Assembly: GCA_902535565.1 (NCBI GenBank)
Contig: CACAUH010000063.1
Span: forward strand, 1-7,860
Direction: 5' to 3'
Origin: an uncultured Bacteroidota bacterium
Lineage (GTDB): Bacteria; Bacteroidota; Bacteroidia; Flavobacteriales; UA16
DNA: 7,860 nt
Below the pieces are notes generated by a model. It saw only the letters and a list, made by a program, of their open reading frames with translations, made no database searches and was not told the DNA's origin. Below, piece by piece: positions 1-6,309 of the stretch. The stretch's first letter is position 1. Every line of letters starts with the position of its first letter. The position numbers were made by a program, and so were the translations under genes.

Positions 1-688
1 AGCCATAGAAAAGGTCGTCCACGGGCATGGAAAAGATGCGGAGCTGGAGGTTGTGGTCGTTGTTGTACCAAACAATCTGATCTGACACTTCAGCCACATT
101 CCGGTTAAGTGGGGCGTATTTCCAGAATTTTAGCCCGGTCAAGACACCATTGGAAATGATAAATGGAATAAGCAGCGGCAAGTAGGCGAACCACAGTCGG
201 TGGTTCCAGTCCCGGACGGGTTTCCAGCGCGCTGCACTGAGGGCGATTCCCGAGGTGAGCAGGGCTGTCAATGCGCAAGTGATGGCGATGTACCAACGAT
301 CGCTGTTGGATATTGCCAGGCTGGCACTCAAGACGGCGAGAAGCGATGTGGCGGGCAGGGCCCAAGGTCGGCCAACAGGGTTGGGGAAGTAATGCTTGAG
401 CGATTCGTAAGTGAAAAGGCAGGCGTACGGAATGCAAAGGAAGAAGAGCCACTCCTCCAAAGGGATGCCTGCGACCCAAATTCCACTGAGGTAATTGGGG
501 TTGAAACCCCAGATTCCGCGTTCCGTGAAGGCGATGTCCCAAGGGATGAACAGGGCCATCATCACAGCAATGGCGGGGAACAGTGCCGGCCAGAAGCGAA
601 CAAACCTCACTTTGCGGTCGAAGCTGCAAGCCAACGGGATGGCAAGGACGGCCAAATCGACGAGCAAGTAGAGGTATTGGTTGTTCAT
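1..688 (-). CDS. crtYcd: Lycopene beta-cyclase, fused CrtYcd type (3' end beyond window)
   Basis: This integral membrane enzyme should cyclise the psi ends of lycopene into beta rings. The reading frame is open from the ATG at 688 to the window edge, giving 229 residues; only a short C-terminal tail should be missing. It is a polytopic protein with two related halves. The first contains PLEEWLFF at residues 76-83, the Glu-Glu motif of the heterodimeric-type cyclases. The second contains NGVLTG at 180-185, IVWYNNDHN at 205-213 and the matching motif PVDDLFYG at 222-229. This fused arrangement is usual in Bacteroidota, whereas actinobacteria split it into CrtYc and CrtYd. The start overlaps the crtZ stop as ATGA, which supports both the start and translational coupling. 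Longer open frames overlap it on both strands, but they lack recognisable motifs and are shadows. The family assignment is confident; whether it makes one or two rings cannot be read from the sequence. Confidence 0.93.
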   Translation of the reverse strand, partial: MNNQYLYLLVDLAVLAIPLACSFDRKVRFVRFWPALFPAIAVMMALFIPWDIAFTERGIWGFNPNYLSGIWVAGIPLEEWLFFLCIPYACLFTYESLKHYFPNPVGRPWALPATSLLAVLSASLAISNSDRWYIAITCALTALLTSGIALSAARWKPVRDWNHRLWFAYLPLLIPFIISNGVLTGLKFWKYAPLNRNVAEVSDQIVWYNNDHNLQLRIFSMPVDDLFYG

Positions 689-1167
689 CGAGAGGTCATG
701 GCTTTGGCAGCGTGTGCTTTGCGTGCTTCCCGGAAATATCGCATCGGGACCCACAACATGCCGAAGCATTCACCGTGTTCTTTTCCAAGGTGCTTATGGT
801 GCACTTTGTGCGCCTTTCTGATGGCGGCGAAGTAGGGGTGCTTGGCGTTTCGAAACCAATTGAACCGGCGGTGGATGAACACGTCGTGAACAAGGAAATA
901 GCAGAGCCCATAGGCCGCGATGCCCATTCCAATCCAGAAGCGGAAGTCCCCTGCCATGCTTCCGGTGATGATGCTCCACGCGCTGGGCACCGCGAAAATG
1001 AGGAAGAAAGCATCGTTCTTTTCGAAGAAGCCAGGTTCGTGCTGGTGGTGGTCTCGATGGAAATACCACATGGCCCCGTGCATCAGGTACTTGTGGGCAC
1101 CCCAAGCGACCCCTTCCATGACCAGGAACGTGGCGATGACAATGGATGTGGCGATCAGGATTTCCAT
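685..1167 (-). CDS. crtZ: Beta-carotene hydroxylase CrtZ
   Basis: This 160-residue membrane di-iron hydroxylase of the fatty acid hydroxylase superfamily adds 3-hydroxyl groups to beta rings (beta-carotene to zeaxanthin). All four histidine clusters are present: HKYLMH at 25-30, HRDHH at 37-41, HDVFIH at 94-99 and HKVHH at 120-124. A membrane segment lies at about 3-22, with further hydrophobic stretches at about 53-70 and 78-97. The length is normal for the family. The frame remains open further upstream, but that extension has no membrane-protein character and lies inside the DUF422 gene, so the ATG at 1167 is chosen. It overlaps the end of the DUF422 gene by 13 nt, and its own TGA overlaps the crtYcd ATG by 4 nt. 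The sequence does not show whether it acts on one or both ends of the carotenoid. Confidence 0.93.
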   Translation of the reverse strand: MEILIATSIVIATFLVMEGVAWGAHKYLMHGAMWYFHRDHHQHEPGFFEKNDAFFLIFAVPSAWSIITGSMAGDFRFWIGMGIAAYGLCYFLVHDVFIHRRFNWFRNAKHPYFAAIRKAHKVHHKHLGKEHGECFGMLWVPMRYFREARKAHAAKAMTSR

Positions 1168-1850
1168 GGGAGCAACAAAATTCCGATAAAGAACAAGGTC
1201 TGGACAACAAGTAACCAACCTGCCGCACGGTTGGTTCGGAATGTCATGGTGTGCCGCCAGCCCCAAGCAAGCGCAAAAGCGATGAACCACCAGGCAATGT
1301 AGTTCTGGACTGGAATCGTGTCTCCGGACCATTGCCAAAACCCTGTGCGAATGGCCACGGGTTCGATGATCAAATCCATGGCGACCATGAGGGTGGCGGT
1401 GATGGCGGCCCTGCGCATGTCGAACTGGCGTCCTTGCTGCGGAATCCATTGTTGGGACCAATACATGGTTCCGGACAGCGTTAGCAGCCACAACACACCA
1501 ATCATGGGTGGAACGTCATTGAGAGACGGACCCAAGCGGGTGCCGTAGACATAGTCGCCGAACGGGAATCCGGTATGGACACCAATGACCTCTACGGCGT
1601 AGGTGATGTATGCAGTCAAGACCCAACGCCAAGCATCATCTGGATGCCCAAAACCAAGGACCACAGCAGTGGAGAAGAGCAGGTTGAATACAGTCAGGTC
1701 CAAGATGGTGGCGGCATCGTACCAGACGACCCCAGCAATGCCGACGCAGTGCAAAAATCCAATCAGTCCAAGCCAAGCGGGTACGGTTCCGAGTGGACCT
1801 CGGATTCCGAATGCGCCTCGTTGTGCCGTTGCCGTGGGGAGTGTCGTCAT
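1155..1850 (-). CDS. DUF422 carotenoid biosynthesis membrane protein (CruF-like)
   Basis: This 231-residue polytopic membrane protein has about seven hydrophobic segments (roughly residues 24-44, 50-68, 76-92, 113-131, 147-165, 183-197 and 210-228). Its motifs resemble the DUF422/PF04240 carotenoid proteins: EVIGVHTGFPFGDYVYG at 87-103, PPMIGVLWL at 114-122, MDLIIEPVA at 158-166 and PVQNYIAWW at 180-188. Characterised relatives (CruF) are carotenoid 1',2'-hydratases that put a tertiary hydroxyl on an uncyclised psi end, as in myxol- and saproxanthin-type pigments or bacterioruberin. That activity is inferred here, since DUF422 proteins in Bacteroidota are mostly uncharacterised. The acidic residues E87, D99 and E163 are candidate active-site positions. 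The ATG at 1850 is chosen because it forms an ATGA overlap with the idi stop. The frame continues upstream to about 1949, but only as an antisense-like extension inside idi. The 3' end overlaps crtZ by 13 nt. Confidence 0.85.
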   Translation of the reverse strand: MTTLPTATAQRGAFGIRGPLGTVPAWLGLIGFLHCVGIAGVVWYDAATILDLTVFNLLFSTAVVLGFGHPDDAWRWVLTAYITYAVEVIGVHTGFPFGDYVYGTRLGPSLNDVPPMIGVLWLLTLSGTMYWSQQWIPQQGRQFDMRRAAITATLMVAMDLIIEPVAIRTGFWQWSGDTIPVQNYIAWWFIAFALAWGWRHTMTFRTNRAAGWLLVVQTLFFIGILLLPWKS

Positions 1851-2386
1851 TTTCCTAAGTGCTCTGCTGCCCGTTCGAAACAAATACGGAACCAGGTGGT
1901 GAAACGCTCTGGGCGGGCGGCAATGTCTGTTCGGAGAGAATCGAAGCACACATACTTCGTGTCGGCCACTTCCTCTGGATTTGGTGCGGGGGGAAGGTCG
2001 CTTCTGCCAAAGAGCACGTGGTCGAACTCGTGCTCGATGAGTCCGTCTGAGAATTCACTTCGATAGATGAAGTCGAACCCCTTGGACAATTGGCAATGCA
2101 TGCCCATTTCTTCCTTGAGTCGGCGGATGCCCGCATCGATGACCAATTCGCCTTCTCTTGGATGGCTGCAGCATGTGTTGGTCCACAGGCCGCCGCTGTG
2201 GTATTTGTGATGGGCTCTTTGTTGGAGGAGCAATTCACCGCGGCTGTTCAGTATGAAAACGCTGAAGGCACGGTGCAGAACGCCCTTTCTGTGGGCGGCC
2301 ATTTTCTCCATGGTGCCTTGTGCCTGGTCAAGTGTGTTGACCAGTACGACTCGCTCTTCGGTTGTGTCGTTCATATCGGAAGTCAT
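1847..2386 (-). CDS. idi: Isopentenyl-diphosphate delta-isomerase, type 1
   Basis: This cytosolic Nudix-fold enzyme interconverts IPP and DMAPP and so supplies the allylic primer for GGPP and then carotenoids. The 179 residues include LHRAFSVFILN at 37-47, the catalytic-Cys motif WTNTCCSHP at 68-76 (C73 aligns with the E. coli catalytic Cys, H75 with its metal ligand), a Nudix-like helix GIRRLKEEMG at 86-95, and IEHEFDHV at 117-124 carrying the second catalytic or metal Glu pair (E118, E120). The length matches the family. The ATG at 2386 is preferred because it overlaps the previous stop as ATGA. An in-frame ATG at 2374 would also give a complete protein. The open frame reaches 2536, but that extension is unrelated to the family and lies within the upstream gene. 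The 3' TGA overlaps the next ATG by 4 nt. Confidence 0.94.
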   Translation of the reverse strand: MTSDMNDTTEERVVLVNTLDQAQGTMEKMAAHRKGVLHRAFSVFILNSRGELLLQQRAHHKYHSGGLWTNTCCSHPREGELVIDAGIRRLKEEMGMHCQLSKGFDFIYRSEFSDGLIEHEFDHVLFGRSDLPPAPNPEEVADTKYVCFDSLRTDIAARPERFTTWFRICFERAAEHLGK

Positions 2387-2886
2387 CTCGTCTGTTCCAT
2401 CAAATCCCGCATCCATTCCGAGAATTTCGGGCTTTCTTTCCAGTGGCCCTCTGTCAAAAGCCGCGCTGTCGCTTCTCTGTCTGTTTTCCAGTCTCCGTTT
2501 ACCCCAAGAAAGCGCGGCGCTGTTCCTGTGATACATAACCTGAGGGCCTTCAATATGTCCAGTTGTGGATTTTTCGAAACCAGCATATTGAGGCTGTCCA
2601 GTCCGGTATTGAGTTTCTTGAGTTTTGTGGCGGGGTTCGATTCAAAGTCTGCACTTCTGGCATGGGAAACCCACCTGTGGGCTTCGATGATGGTGGCGCA
2701 TACACCTGTTGCCTCTTCGAGTTTAGATTCGGCAAGGGACTTTGATTTCATTGCCTGTTCAAGGGAGCTGTGATCGAGAAAGGCGATACGCAAATCTCGC
2801 AGTGCGTCGCAAGGCATTTGGCCCCACCCGATGACGGGCAGCGACCCCGCCCAGAGCAAGAAAACAAAACACCGCAGAGGGCGCAT
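2383..2886 (-). CDS. Secreted protein of unknown function in the carotenoid operon
   Basis: This 167-residue protein has no function I can name. Residues 1-23 form a signal peptide: basic MRPLR, a hydrophobic core FVFLLWAGSLPVIG, and likely cleavage after GWG before Q23. The mature part is predicted helical and charged, with four Cys at 26, 63, 118 and one in the leader (6). A stretch at about 107-138, PQLDILKALRLCITGTAPRF followed by LGVNGDWKTDREA, resembles from memory a small exported Bacteroidota family with a [I/L]RFLRLxxxxxxPxFLGYNxxxxxD core. That resemblance is recollection, not a search result. The ATG at 2886 lies 2 nt after the crtB stop (TGATCATG). A TTG at 2892 in frame is less likely. 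The 3' TGA overlaps the idi ATG. Its position between crtB and idi suggests a role linked to pigment handling or envelope placement, but this is inference only. Confidence 0.82.
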   Translation of the reverse strand: MRPLRCFVFLLWAGSLPVIGWGQMPCDALRDLRIAFLDHSSLEQAMKSKSLAESKLEEATGVCATIIEAHRWVSHARSADFESNPATKLKKLNTGLDSLNMLVSKNPQLDILKALRLCITGTAPRFLGVNGDWKTDREATARLLTEGHWKESPKFSEWMRDLMEQTR

Positions 2887-2888
2887 GA

Positions 2889-3830
2889 TCAAAGCAGGTT
2901 GAACTGGTGACGGAGGTAGGACCCCATCAGAAGCAGGGCTTTCTGCCGGTTGGGGATTCTGATGCGCTCCTGAAGAACACGATGGTGGGGCAGTCTTCGG
3001 ATTTTACGGAACAGCCGCGTGTAGTATATGTACGCCATGTAAACGCCGAGCCTGGCTGAGCGTGGGAGGCGAAGAATGCCTTGATAGGCGTGAGCGAAAT
3101 CGGCTTCGATTTCTTTCTCGATTGTCAGTTTGGCGTTTTGGTCGAAGTCTTCGATGTTCAGTCCGGGGAAATAGGTTCTGCCCAACCCTTCCCAATCGGC
3201 TTGAAGGTCGCGGAGAAAATTGATTTTTTGGAAGGCAGCGCCCAAGCTCCTTGCGTGAGGGAGGAGTTCGTCGTATTGCTTTCTGTCCCCAGACACGAAA
3301 ACGGACAAGCACATCAGTCCAACCACCTCTGCGCTGCCGACGATGTAGTCGTCATATCCTTCGCGGTCATATGCTGTTTGGTCCAAGTCTCGCTCCATCG
3401 ATTCGAGGAACTTGTCGACGTGTGCCAAATCCATATCGTATTTCCAGAAAGCCCACTGGAAACTGTTGAGGATGGGATTGAGCGAGATTCGCTCCTTTAG
3501 CGCCGTATGCGTGTCCGTTTTGAATCGCTCGAGAAGCGTGGTTTTGTCGTAGCCATGGAAGGTGTCCACGATTTCATCAGCAAAGCGAACGAAACCATAG
3601 ATTGCGTGGATGGGTGCACGCAACTCTTTTCTGAGTAGGCGAATCCCCAAGCTGAAAGAGGTGCTGTATTTCTTGGTGGTGAGGACGCTGCATTGGAGCG
3701 AAACCGAGTCGAACAGCGGTTTTCCTGTGGTGAGCATGCCTTCGGATACAGTTTGCTTCCACGCATCTGTCACCTGCTCCTGAGAAGGATTTTGAGCGTG
3801 TACATCAGCTATTGGAGGACGGGCGTTCAT
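2889..3830 (-). CDS. crtB: Phytoene synthase CrtB
   Basis: This squalene/phytoene synthase family enzyme condenses two GGPP to phytoene, the first committed carotenoid step. Both Mg-diphosphate motifs are visible: DEIVD at 85-89 within YGFVRFADEIVDTFHGYD, and DLQAD at 208-212 within KINFLRDLQADWEGLGRTYF. The substrate-contacting KKYSTSFS segment lies at 53-60. The protein has 313 residues from the ATG at 3830, 15 nt after the crtI stop. Bacteroidota homologues usually begin close to LFDSVSLQCS (here residue 39), so the first roughly 30 residues are an unusual extension. An internal ATG at 3737 would give a 282-residue protein of ordinary length, so the start remains uncertain. Function and family are not in doubt. 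Confidence 0.95.
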   Translation of the reverse strand: MNARPPIADVHAQNPSQEQVTDAWKQTVSEGMLTTGKPLFDSVSLQCSVLTTKKYSTSFSLGIRLLRKELRAPIHAIYGFVRFADEIVDTFHGYDKTTLLERFKTDTHTALKERISLNPILNSFQWAFWKYDMDLAHVDKFLESMERDLDQTAYDREGYDDYIVGSAEVVGLMCLSVFVSGDRKQYDELLPHARSLGAAFQKINFLRDLQADWEGLGRTYFPGLNIEDFDQNAKLTIEKEIEADFAHAYQGILRLPRSARLGVYMAYIYYTRLFRKIRRLPHHRVLQERIRIPNRQKALLLMGSYLRHQFNLL

Positions 3831-3845
3831 TTGAGCGGTATGGGT

Positions 3846-5384
3846 TTAAACCCGCAAAGCGACAGGTTGTTCGATTTCGATCTCATTTGCCAATCCTGGT
3901 ATGCCTTTCGATTTGAGGACTTCGCTGGCTGCTACTTGGCCGCTGATGATGCTGGGAGGCACACCTGGTCCTGGTGTGGTGAGTTGTCCCGCAAACCAGG
4001 TCCCTGAAAGCTTGGACTTCATCTTCGGCTTTAGAAAGGCCGTCTGCCGGAGGGTGTTGGCCAGGCCATATGCATTTCCCTTGTAGGCGCTGTAGTCTGC
4101 GATGAATTGCTGTTGGGCGTACTGACGTTTGTAAACGACGTGTTGGCTCACAGCAATGCCAGTTTTGGCTTCCAGACGTTCCATGATTTGCTTGTAAATC
4201 CGGTCGCAGTCGGCTTGGTTCTCGGCCATTCCCGGTGCTGTTGGGACGAGAAGAAAGAGGTTTTCGCAGCCCTCTGGTGCGACACTCGAATCGGTGACAC
4301 TTGGCGCGCACACGTAAAAGAGAGGGTCTTTGGGCCAAGCAGGATCGTCGTAAATCTCCACTGCATGCGCTTCGAACGAGGTGTCGAAGAACAGGGTGTG
4401 GTGTTTCAAATTGGGGATTTTCCTGTTGATGCCGAGGTAGAACAGGAGTGAGCTGGGAGACATGGCCCTTTTGTTCCAATAAGCTTTATTGTACCGCCGG
4501 TATGCGGCAGGCATCAAGTGCTGTTCTGCATGGTGATAGTCGCAGGCTGCAATGACGTGGGGACAGAGGATGTGTTGCCCGCCTACCCGGAGTCCTTTGG
4601 TTTTTCCACCTTCCTCCAGAATGGCTTCGACATTGCAGTTGAATTCGAATTTGACACCTTGTTCCCTGGCCACTTGGACCATGCCTTCTACGATGCGGTG
4701 CATGCCGCCCATGGGATACCATGTGCCAAGTGCTGTGTCAGCATAGTTCATCAAGCTGTATAGCGCCGGTGTATTCTCTGGTTTGGCACCGAGGAAAAGG
4801 ACCGGAAATTCCATCAGTTGAACGAGCCGAGGGTCTTTGAAGTGACGGCGGACGTGTTCGCTGAAACTGCGCAGCAATTGAAGTCGCGGAGCGTCTCTAA
4901 GAATGTCGAGGCGGGCAAATTCGAGTGCGCTGTGCGCGGGTTTGTTGACAAACCTGCCCATGCCAATGTCATATTTGATCTTGGCTTCAGCGAGAAACGA
5001 TTTGAGCTTTTGGCCTGCGCCCTGTTCGATGGTTTCGAATGCTTCTGCCAAAGCATCCATGCCGGCTGGCACGTCAAATGGCCCTTGATTGAACTCTACA
5101 CGATAAGAGGGGTCGAGTCGGACAAGGTCATACAGGTCTTCTACCCGTCTACCAAACTGAGCGAAGTAGCGGTCGAAAACGTCCGGCATCCAATACCAAC
5201 TGGGACCCATGTCGAAACGGAATCCTTCTGCGTCAAAACGCCTCGCTCGTCCTCCGGCTAGTCCATGCCGCTCGAATACGGTCACGTTTAGCCCTTTGCT
5301 GGCCAACGTGGTGGCAGCGGCGAGCCCTGCAAAACCGGAACCAATGACGGCTACGTCGAGAGAAGATGATGGATTTCGTGTCAT
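3846..5384 (-). CDS. crtI: Phytoene desaturase CrtI
   Basis: This 512-residue FAD-dependent membrane-associated desaturase converts phytoene to lycopene (or neurosporene) by successive dehydrogenations. An N-terminal Rossmann motif VIGSGFAGLAAA spans 13-24, followed by VFERHGLAGGRARRF at 36-50 and FDMGPSW at 57-63. The C-terminal FAD/substrate motif reads GTWFAGQLTTPGPGVPPSII at about 461-480, which is the Bacteroidota form of the CrtI signature. The ATG at 5384 is chosen over a TTG at 5390. It is the first gene of the minus-strand operon, so the promoter should lie in the 295-nt region that follows on the map. I could not find a TAnnTTTG box for it there, which may mean a regulated or alternative-sigma promoter. 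It could in principle be a related CrtD/CrtN-type desaturase, but its position directly before crtB favours CrtI. Confidence 0.93.
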   Translation of the reverse strand: MTRNPSSSLDVAVIGSGFAGLAAATTLASKGLNVTVFERHGLAGGRARRFDAEGFRFDMGPSWYWMPDVFDRYFAQFGRRVEDLYDLVRLDPSYRVEFNQGPFDVPAGMDALAEAFETIEQGAGQKLKSFLAEAKIKYDIGMGRFVNKPAHSALEFARLDILRDAPRLQLLRSFSEHVRRHFKDPRLVQLMEFPVLFLGAKPENTPALYSLMNYADTALGTWYPMGGMHRIVEGMVQVAREQGVKFEFNCNVEAILEEGGKTKGLRVGGQHILCPHVIAACDYHHAEQHLMPAAYRRYNKAYWNKRAMSPSSLLFYLGINRKIPNLKHHTLFFDTSFEAHAVEIYDDPAWPKDPLFYVCAPSVTDSSVAPEGCENLFLLVPTAPGMAENQADCDRIYKQIMERLEAKTGIAVSQHVVYKRQYAQQQFIADYSAYKGNAYGLANTLRQTAFLKPKMKSKLSGTWFAGQLTTPGPGVPPSIISGQVAASEVLKSKGIPGLANEIEIEQPVALRV

Positions 5385-5503
5385 GAACAAGGAATCAAAC
5401 AGGTTTTTGCTGACTTGTGTTCAAAGGCGGTCTTTCGGGAATAAGGTAGTGTTTATACGTTATGAAATGCGCATTTTAAGTCATGGTAATTCGATTTTGA
5501 ACG

Positions 5504-5584
5504 AAACCTTTTCGGGGCTTCTGTCGTTACGGGGTCTGAAACTGATTCGTGTCAGCAATACAACTGAGCGAAGAAGGTTTTTTT
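5504..5584 (+). other. Long-range stem with internal region, ending in a T7 run
   Basis: AAACCTTTTCG at 5504-5514 can pair with CGAA-G-AAGGTTT at 5569-5580, giving 11 bp with one bulged G. The 3' arm runs straight into seven T residues (5578-5584). The 54-nt interior contains a weak CTGA/TCAG hairpin (5542-5555). The arrangement would suit a structured leader or small RNA with a terminator-like end on the plus strand, but the pairing is long-range and could be chance. Confidence 0.3.
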
Positions 5585-5597
5585 CAAATTGCTATGG

Positions 5598-5621
5598 AGC
5601 GCCTCGACTTGTCGGGGCGCT
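5598..5621 (+). terminator. Strong hairpin with T-rich tail upstream of the peroxidase gene
   Basis: AGCGCCTCGA at 5598-5607 pairs with TCGGGGCGCT at 5612-5621 around a CTTG loop: 10 bp with one G-T wobble, extendable by two pairs outward. TTCTATTTT follows on the plus strand. It has the form of an intrinsic terminator, yet no plus-strand gene precedes it. It may end a short RNA or act as an attenuator in the peroxidase leader. On the minus strand it has no adjacent T run. Confidence 0.5.
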
Positions 5622-5679
5622 TCTATTTTGTCCCGAATCGTTTTGCCGAACTTGTGCGCCCTATCGTTGTTGCCCTGAT

Positions 5680-6285
5680 ATGAAGCGCACCATTATGTCC
5701 ACCCTCCTTGCTTGTGTCTCCCTTGTCGGTCTCGCCGCGTTCGGTGTCCTGAAGGGCAATATTTTGGGAGGGTCAGAAGCCCGTTATCCCACCACCACTG
5801 CCATGACTGAATTTCATTCTCTGAGTGCGACAACTTTGGACGGCGACGTCTTTGATTTTGGGCAGCTTGAGGGCAAGCGGGTGTTGATCGTCAACACGGC
5901 CAGCCGTTGCGGTTACACCCCACAATACAAGAAATTGCAGGCTTTGCATGAGCAATATGGCAATGGTGAATTTGTGATTTTGGGGTTCCCTTGCAATCAG
6001 TTTGGTCGTCAAGAGCCGGGGAGTGCCAGTGAAATTGGGGAGTTTTGTTCCGAAAATTATGGCGTCTCCTTCCAAATGATGGCGAAGGTTGAGGTCAGAG
6101 GGAACGACCAGCACCCTGTGTACAGTTGGCTTTGTAACGAAAGCGAAAATGGGGTGGGTGACCACAGTGTGGGGTGGAACTTCCACAAGTTCCTCGTGGA
6201 TGCTGACGGCCACCTTGTTGCCTCATTAAAATCCGGTGCTGATCCTCTTGGATCAGAGATTGCTGGCTTTGCCGCGGGTCGGTAA
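5680..6285 (+). CDS. Cys-type glutathione peroxidase family protein, membrane-anchored or exported
   Basis: This thioredoxin-fold peroxidase reduces hydroperoxides. Most bacterial Cys-type members take electrons from thioredoxin rather than glutathione. The 201 residues show NTASRCGYTPQY at 72-83 with peroxidatic Cys C77 (TGC, not selenocysteine), LGFPCNQFGRQEPG at 101-114 with Q107, C123 in GEFCS as the likely resolving Cys, and VGWNFHKFLVD at 164-174 with W166 and N167, completing the Cys-Gln-Trp-Asn tetrad. Before the domain (which starts near residue 44) is a hydrophobic segment at about 8-24 after MKRT, either an uncleaved anchor or a signal peptide, placing the enzyme at the membrane or in the periplasm. 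The start at 5680 keeps this segment. The frame is open back to 5209, but that part is antisense to crtI. bshB1 follows 24 nt after the stop. Confidence 0.92.
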   Translation: MKRTIMSTLLACVSLVGLAAFGVLKGNILGGSEARYPTTTAMTEFHSLSATTLDGDVFDFGQLEGKRVLIVNTASRCGYTPQYKKLQALHEQYGNGEFVILGFPCNQFGRQEPGSASEIGEFCSENYGVSFQMMAKVEVRGNDQHPVYSWLCNESENGVGDHSVGWNFHKFLVDADGHLVASLKSGADPLGSEIAGFAAGR

Positions 6286-6309
6286 GCCGCGTTGACCGAA
6301 ATTCGGTGC

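Larger units (their letters stand above)
5385..5679. other. Divergent intergenic region between crtI and the peroxidase gene
   Basis: No convincing coding frame is seen in this 295-nt stretch. It must hold the promoters for the minus-strand carotenoid operon and the plus-strand peroxidase gene, but neither strand has an exact TAnnTTTG box. The nearest plus-strand matches are TATTTTG at 5624 (one T short) and TATCGTTG at 5662-5669 (one mismatch), neither with a TTG at the right distance. Two hairpin candidates are listed separately. AT-rich sequence around 5445-5500 is the most promoter-like part. Confidence 0.5.

Noticed and set aside
105..629. A 174-residue minus-strand open frame in another frame of the cyclase gene
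   Set aside because: It is Pro/Arg/His-rich with no motif. The frame read from 688 gives a perfect CrtYcd sequence over the same DNA.
200..1302. Plus-strand open frames of 211 and 239 residues opposite crtYcd and crtZ
   Set aside because: They are antisense to genes with complete motifs, show no domain and arise from GC-biased codons on the other strand.
2090..2773. A 227-residue plus-strand open frame opposite idi and the secreted protein
   Set aside because: It is antisense to two genes supported by motifs and tight junctions, and has no recognisable feature.
5624..5669. TATTTTG and TATCGTTG as -7 boxes for the peroxidase gene
   Set aside because: Each departs from TAnnTTTG and neither has TTG about 19 nt upstream.
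5209..5679. N-terminal extension of the peroxidase frame back to 5209
   Set aside because: It runs antisense through the start of crtI and across the intergenic hairpins. The family domain and hydrophobic leader start after 5680.
5680..5715. Possible lipoprotein signal (LLAC) in the peroxidase leader
   Set aside because: The Cys is at residue 12, too early, and the hydrophobic stretch continues after it, so an anchor or ordinary signal is more likely.
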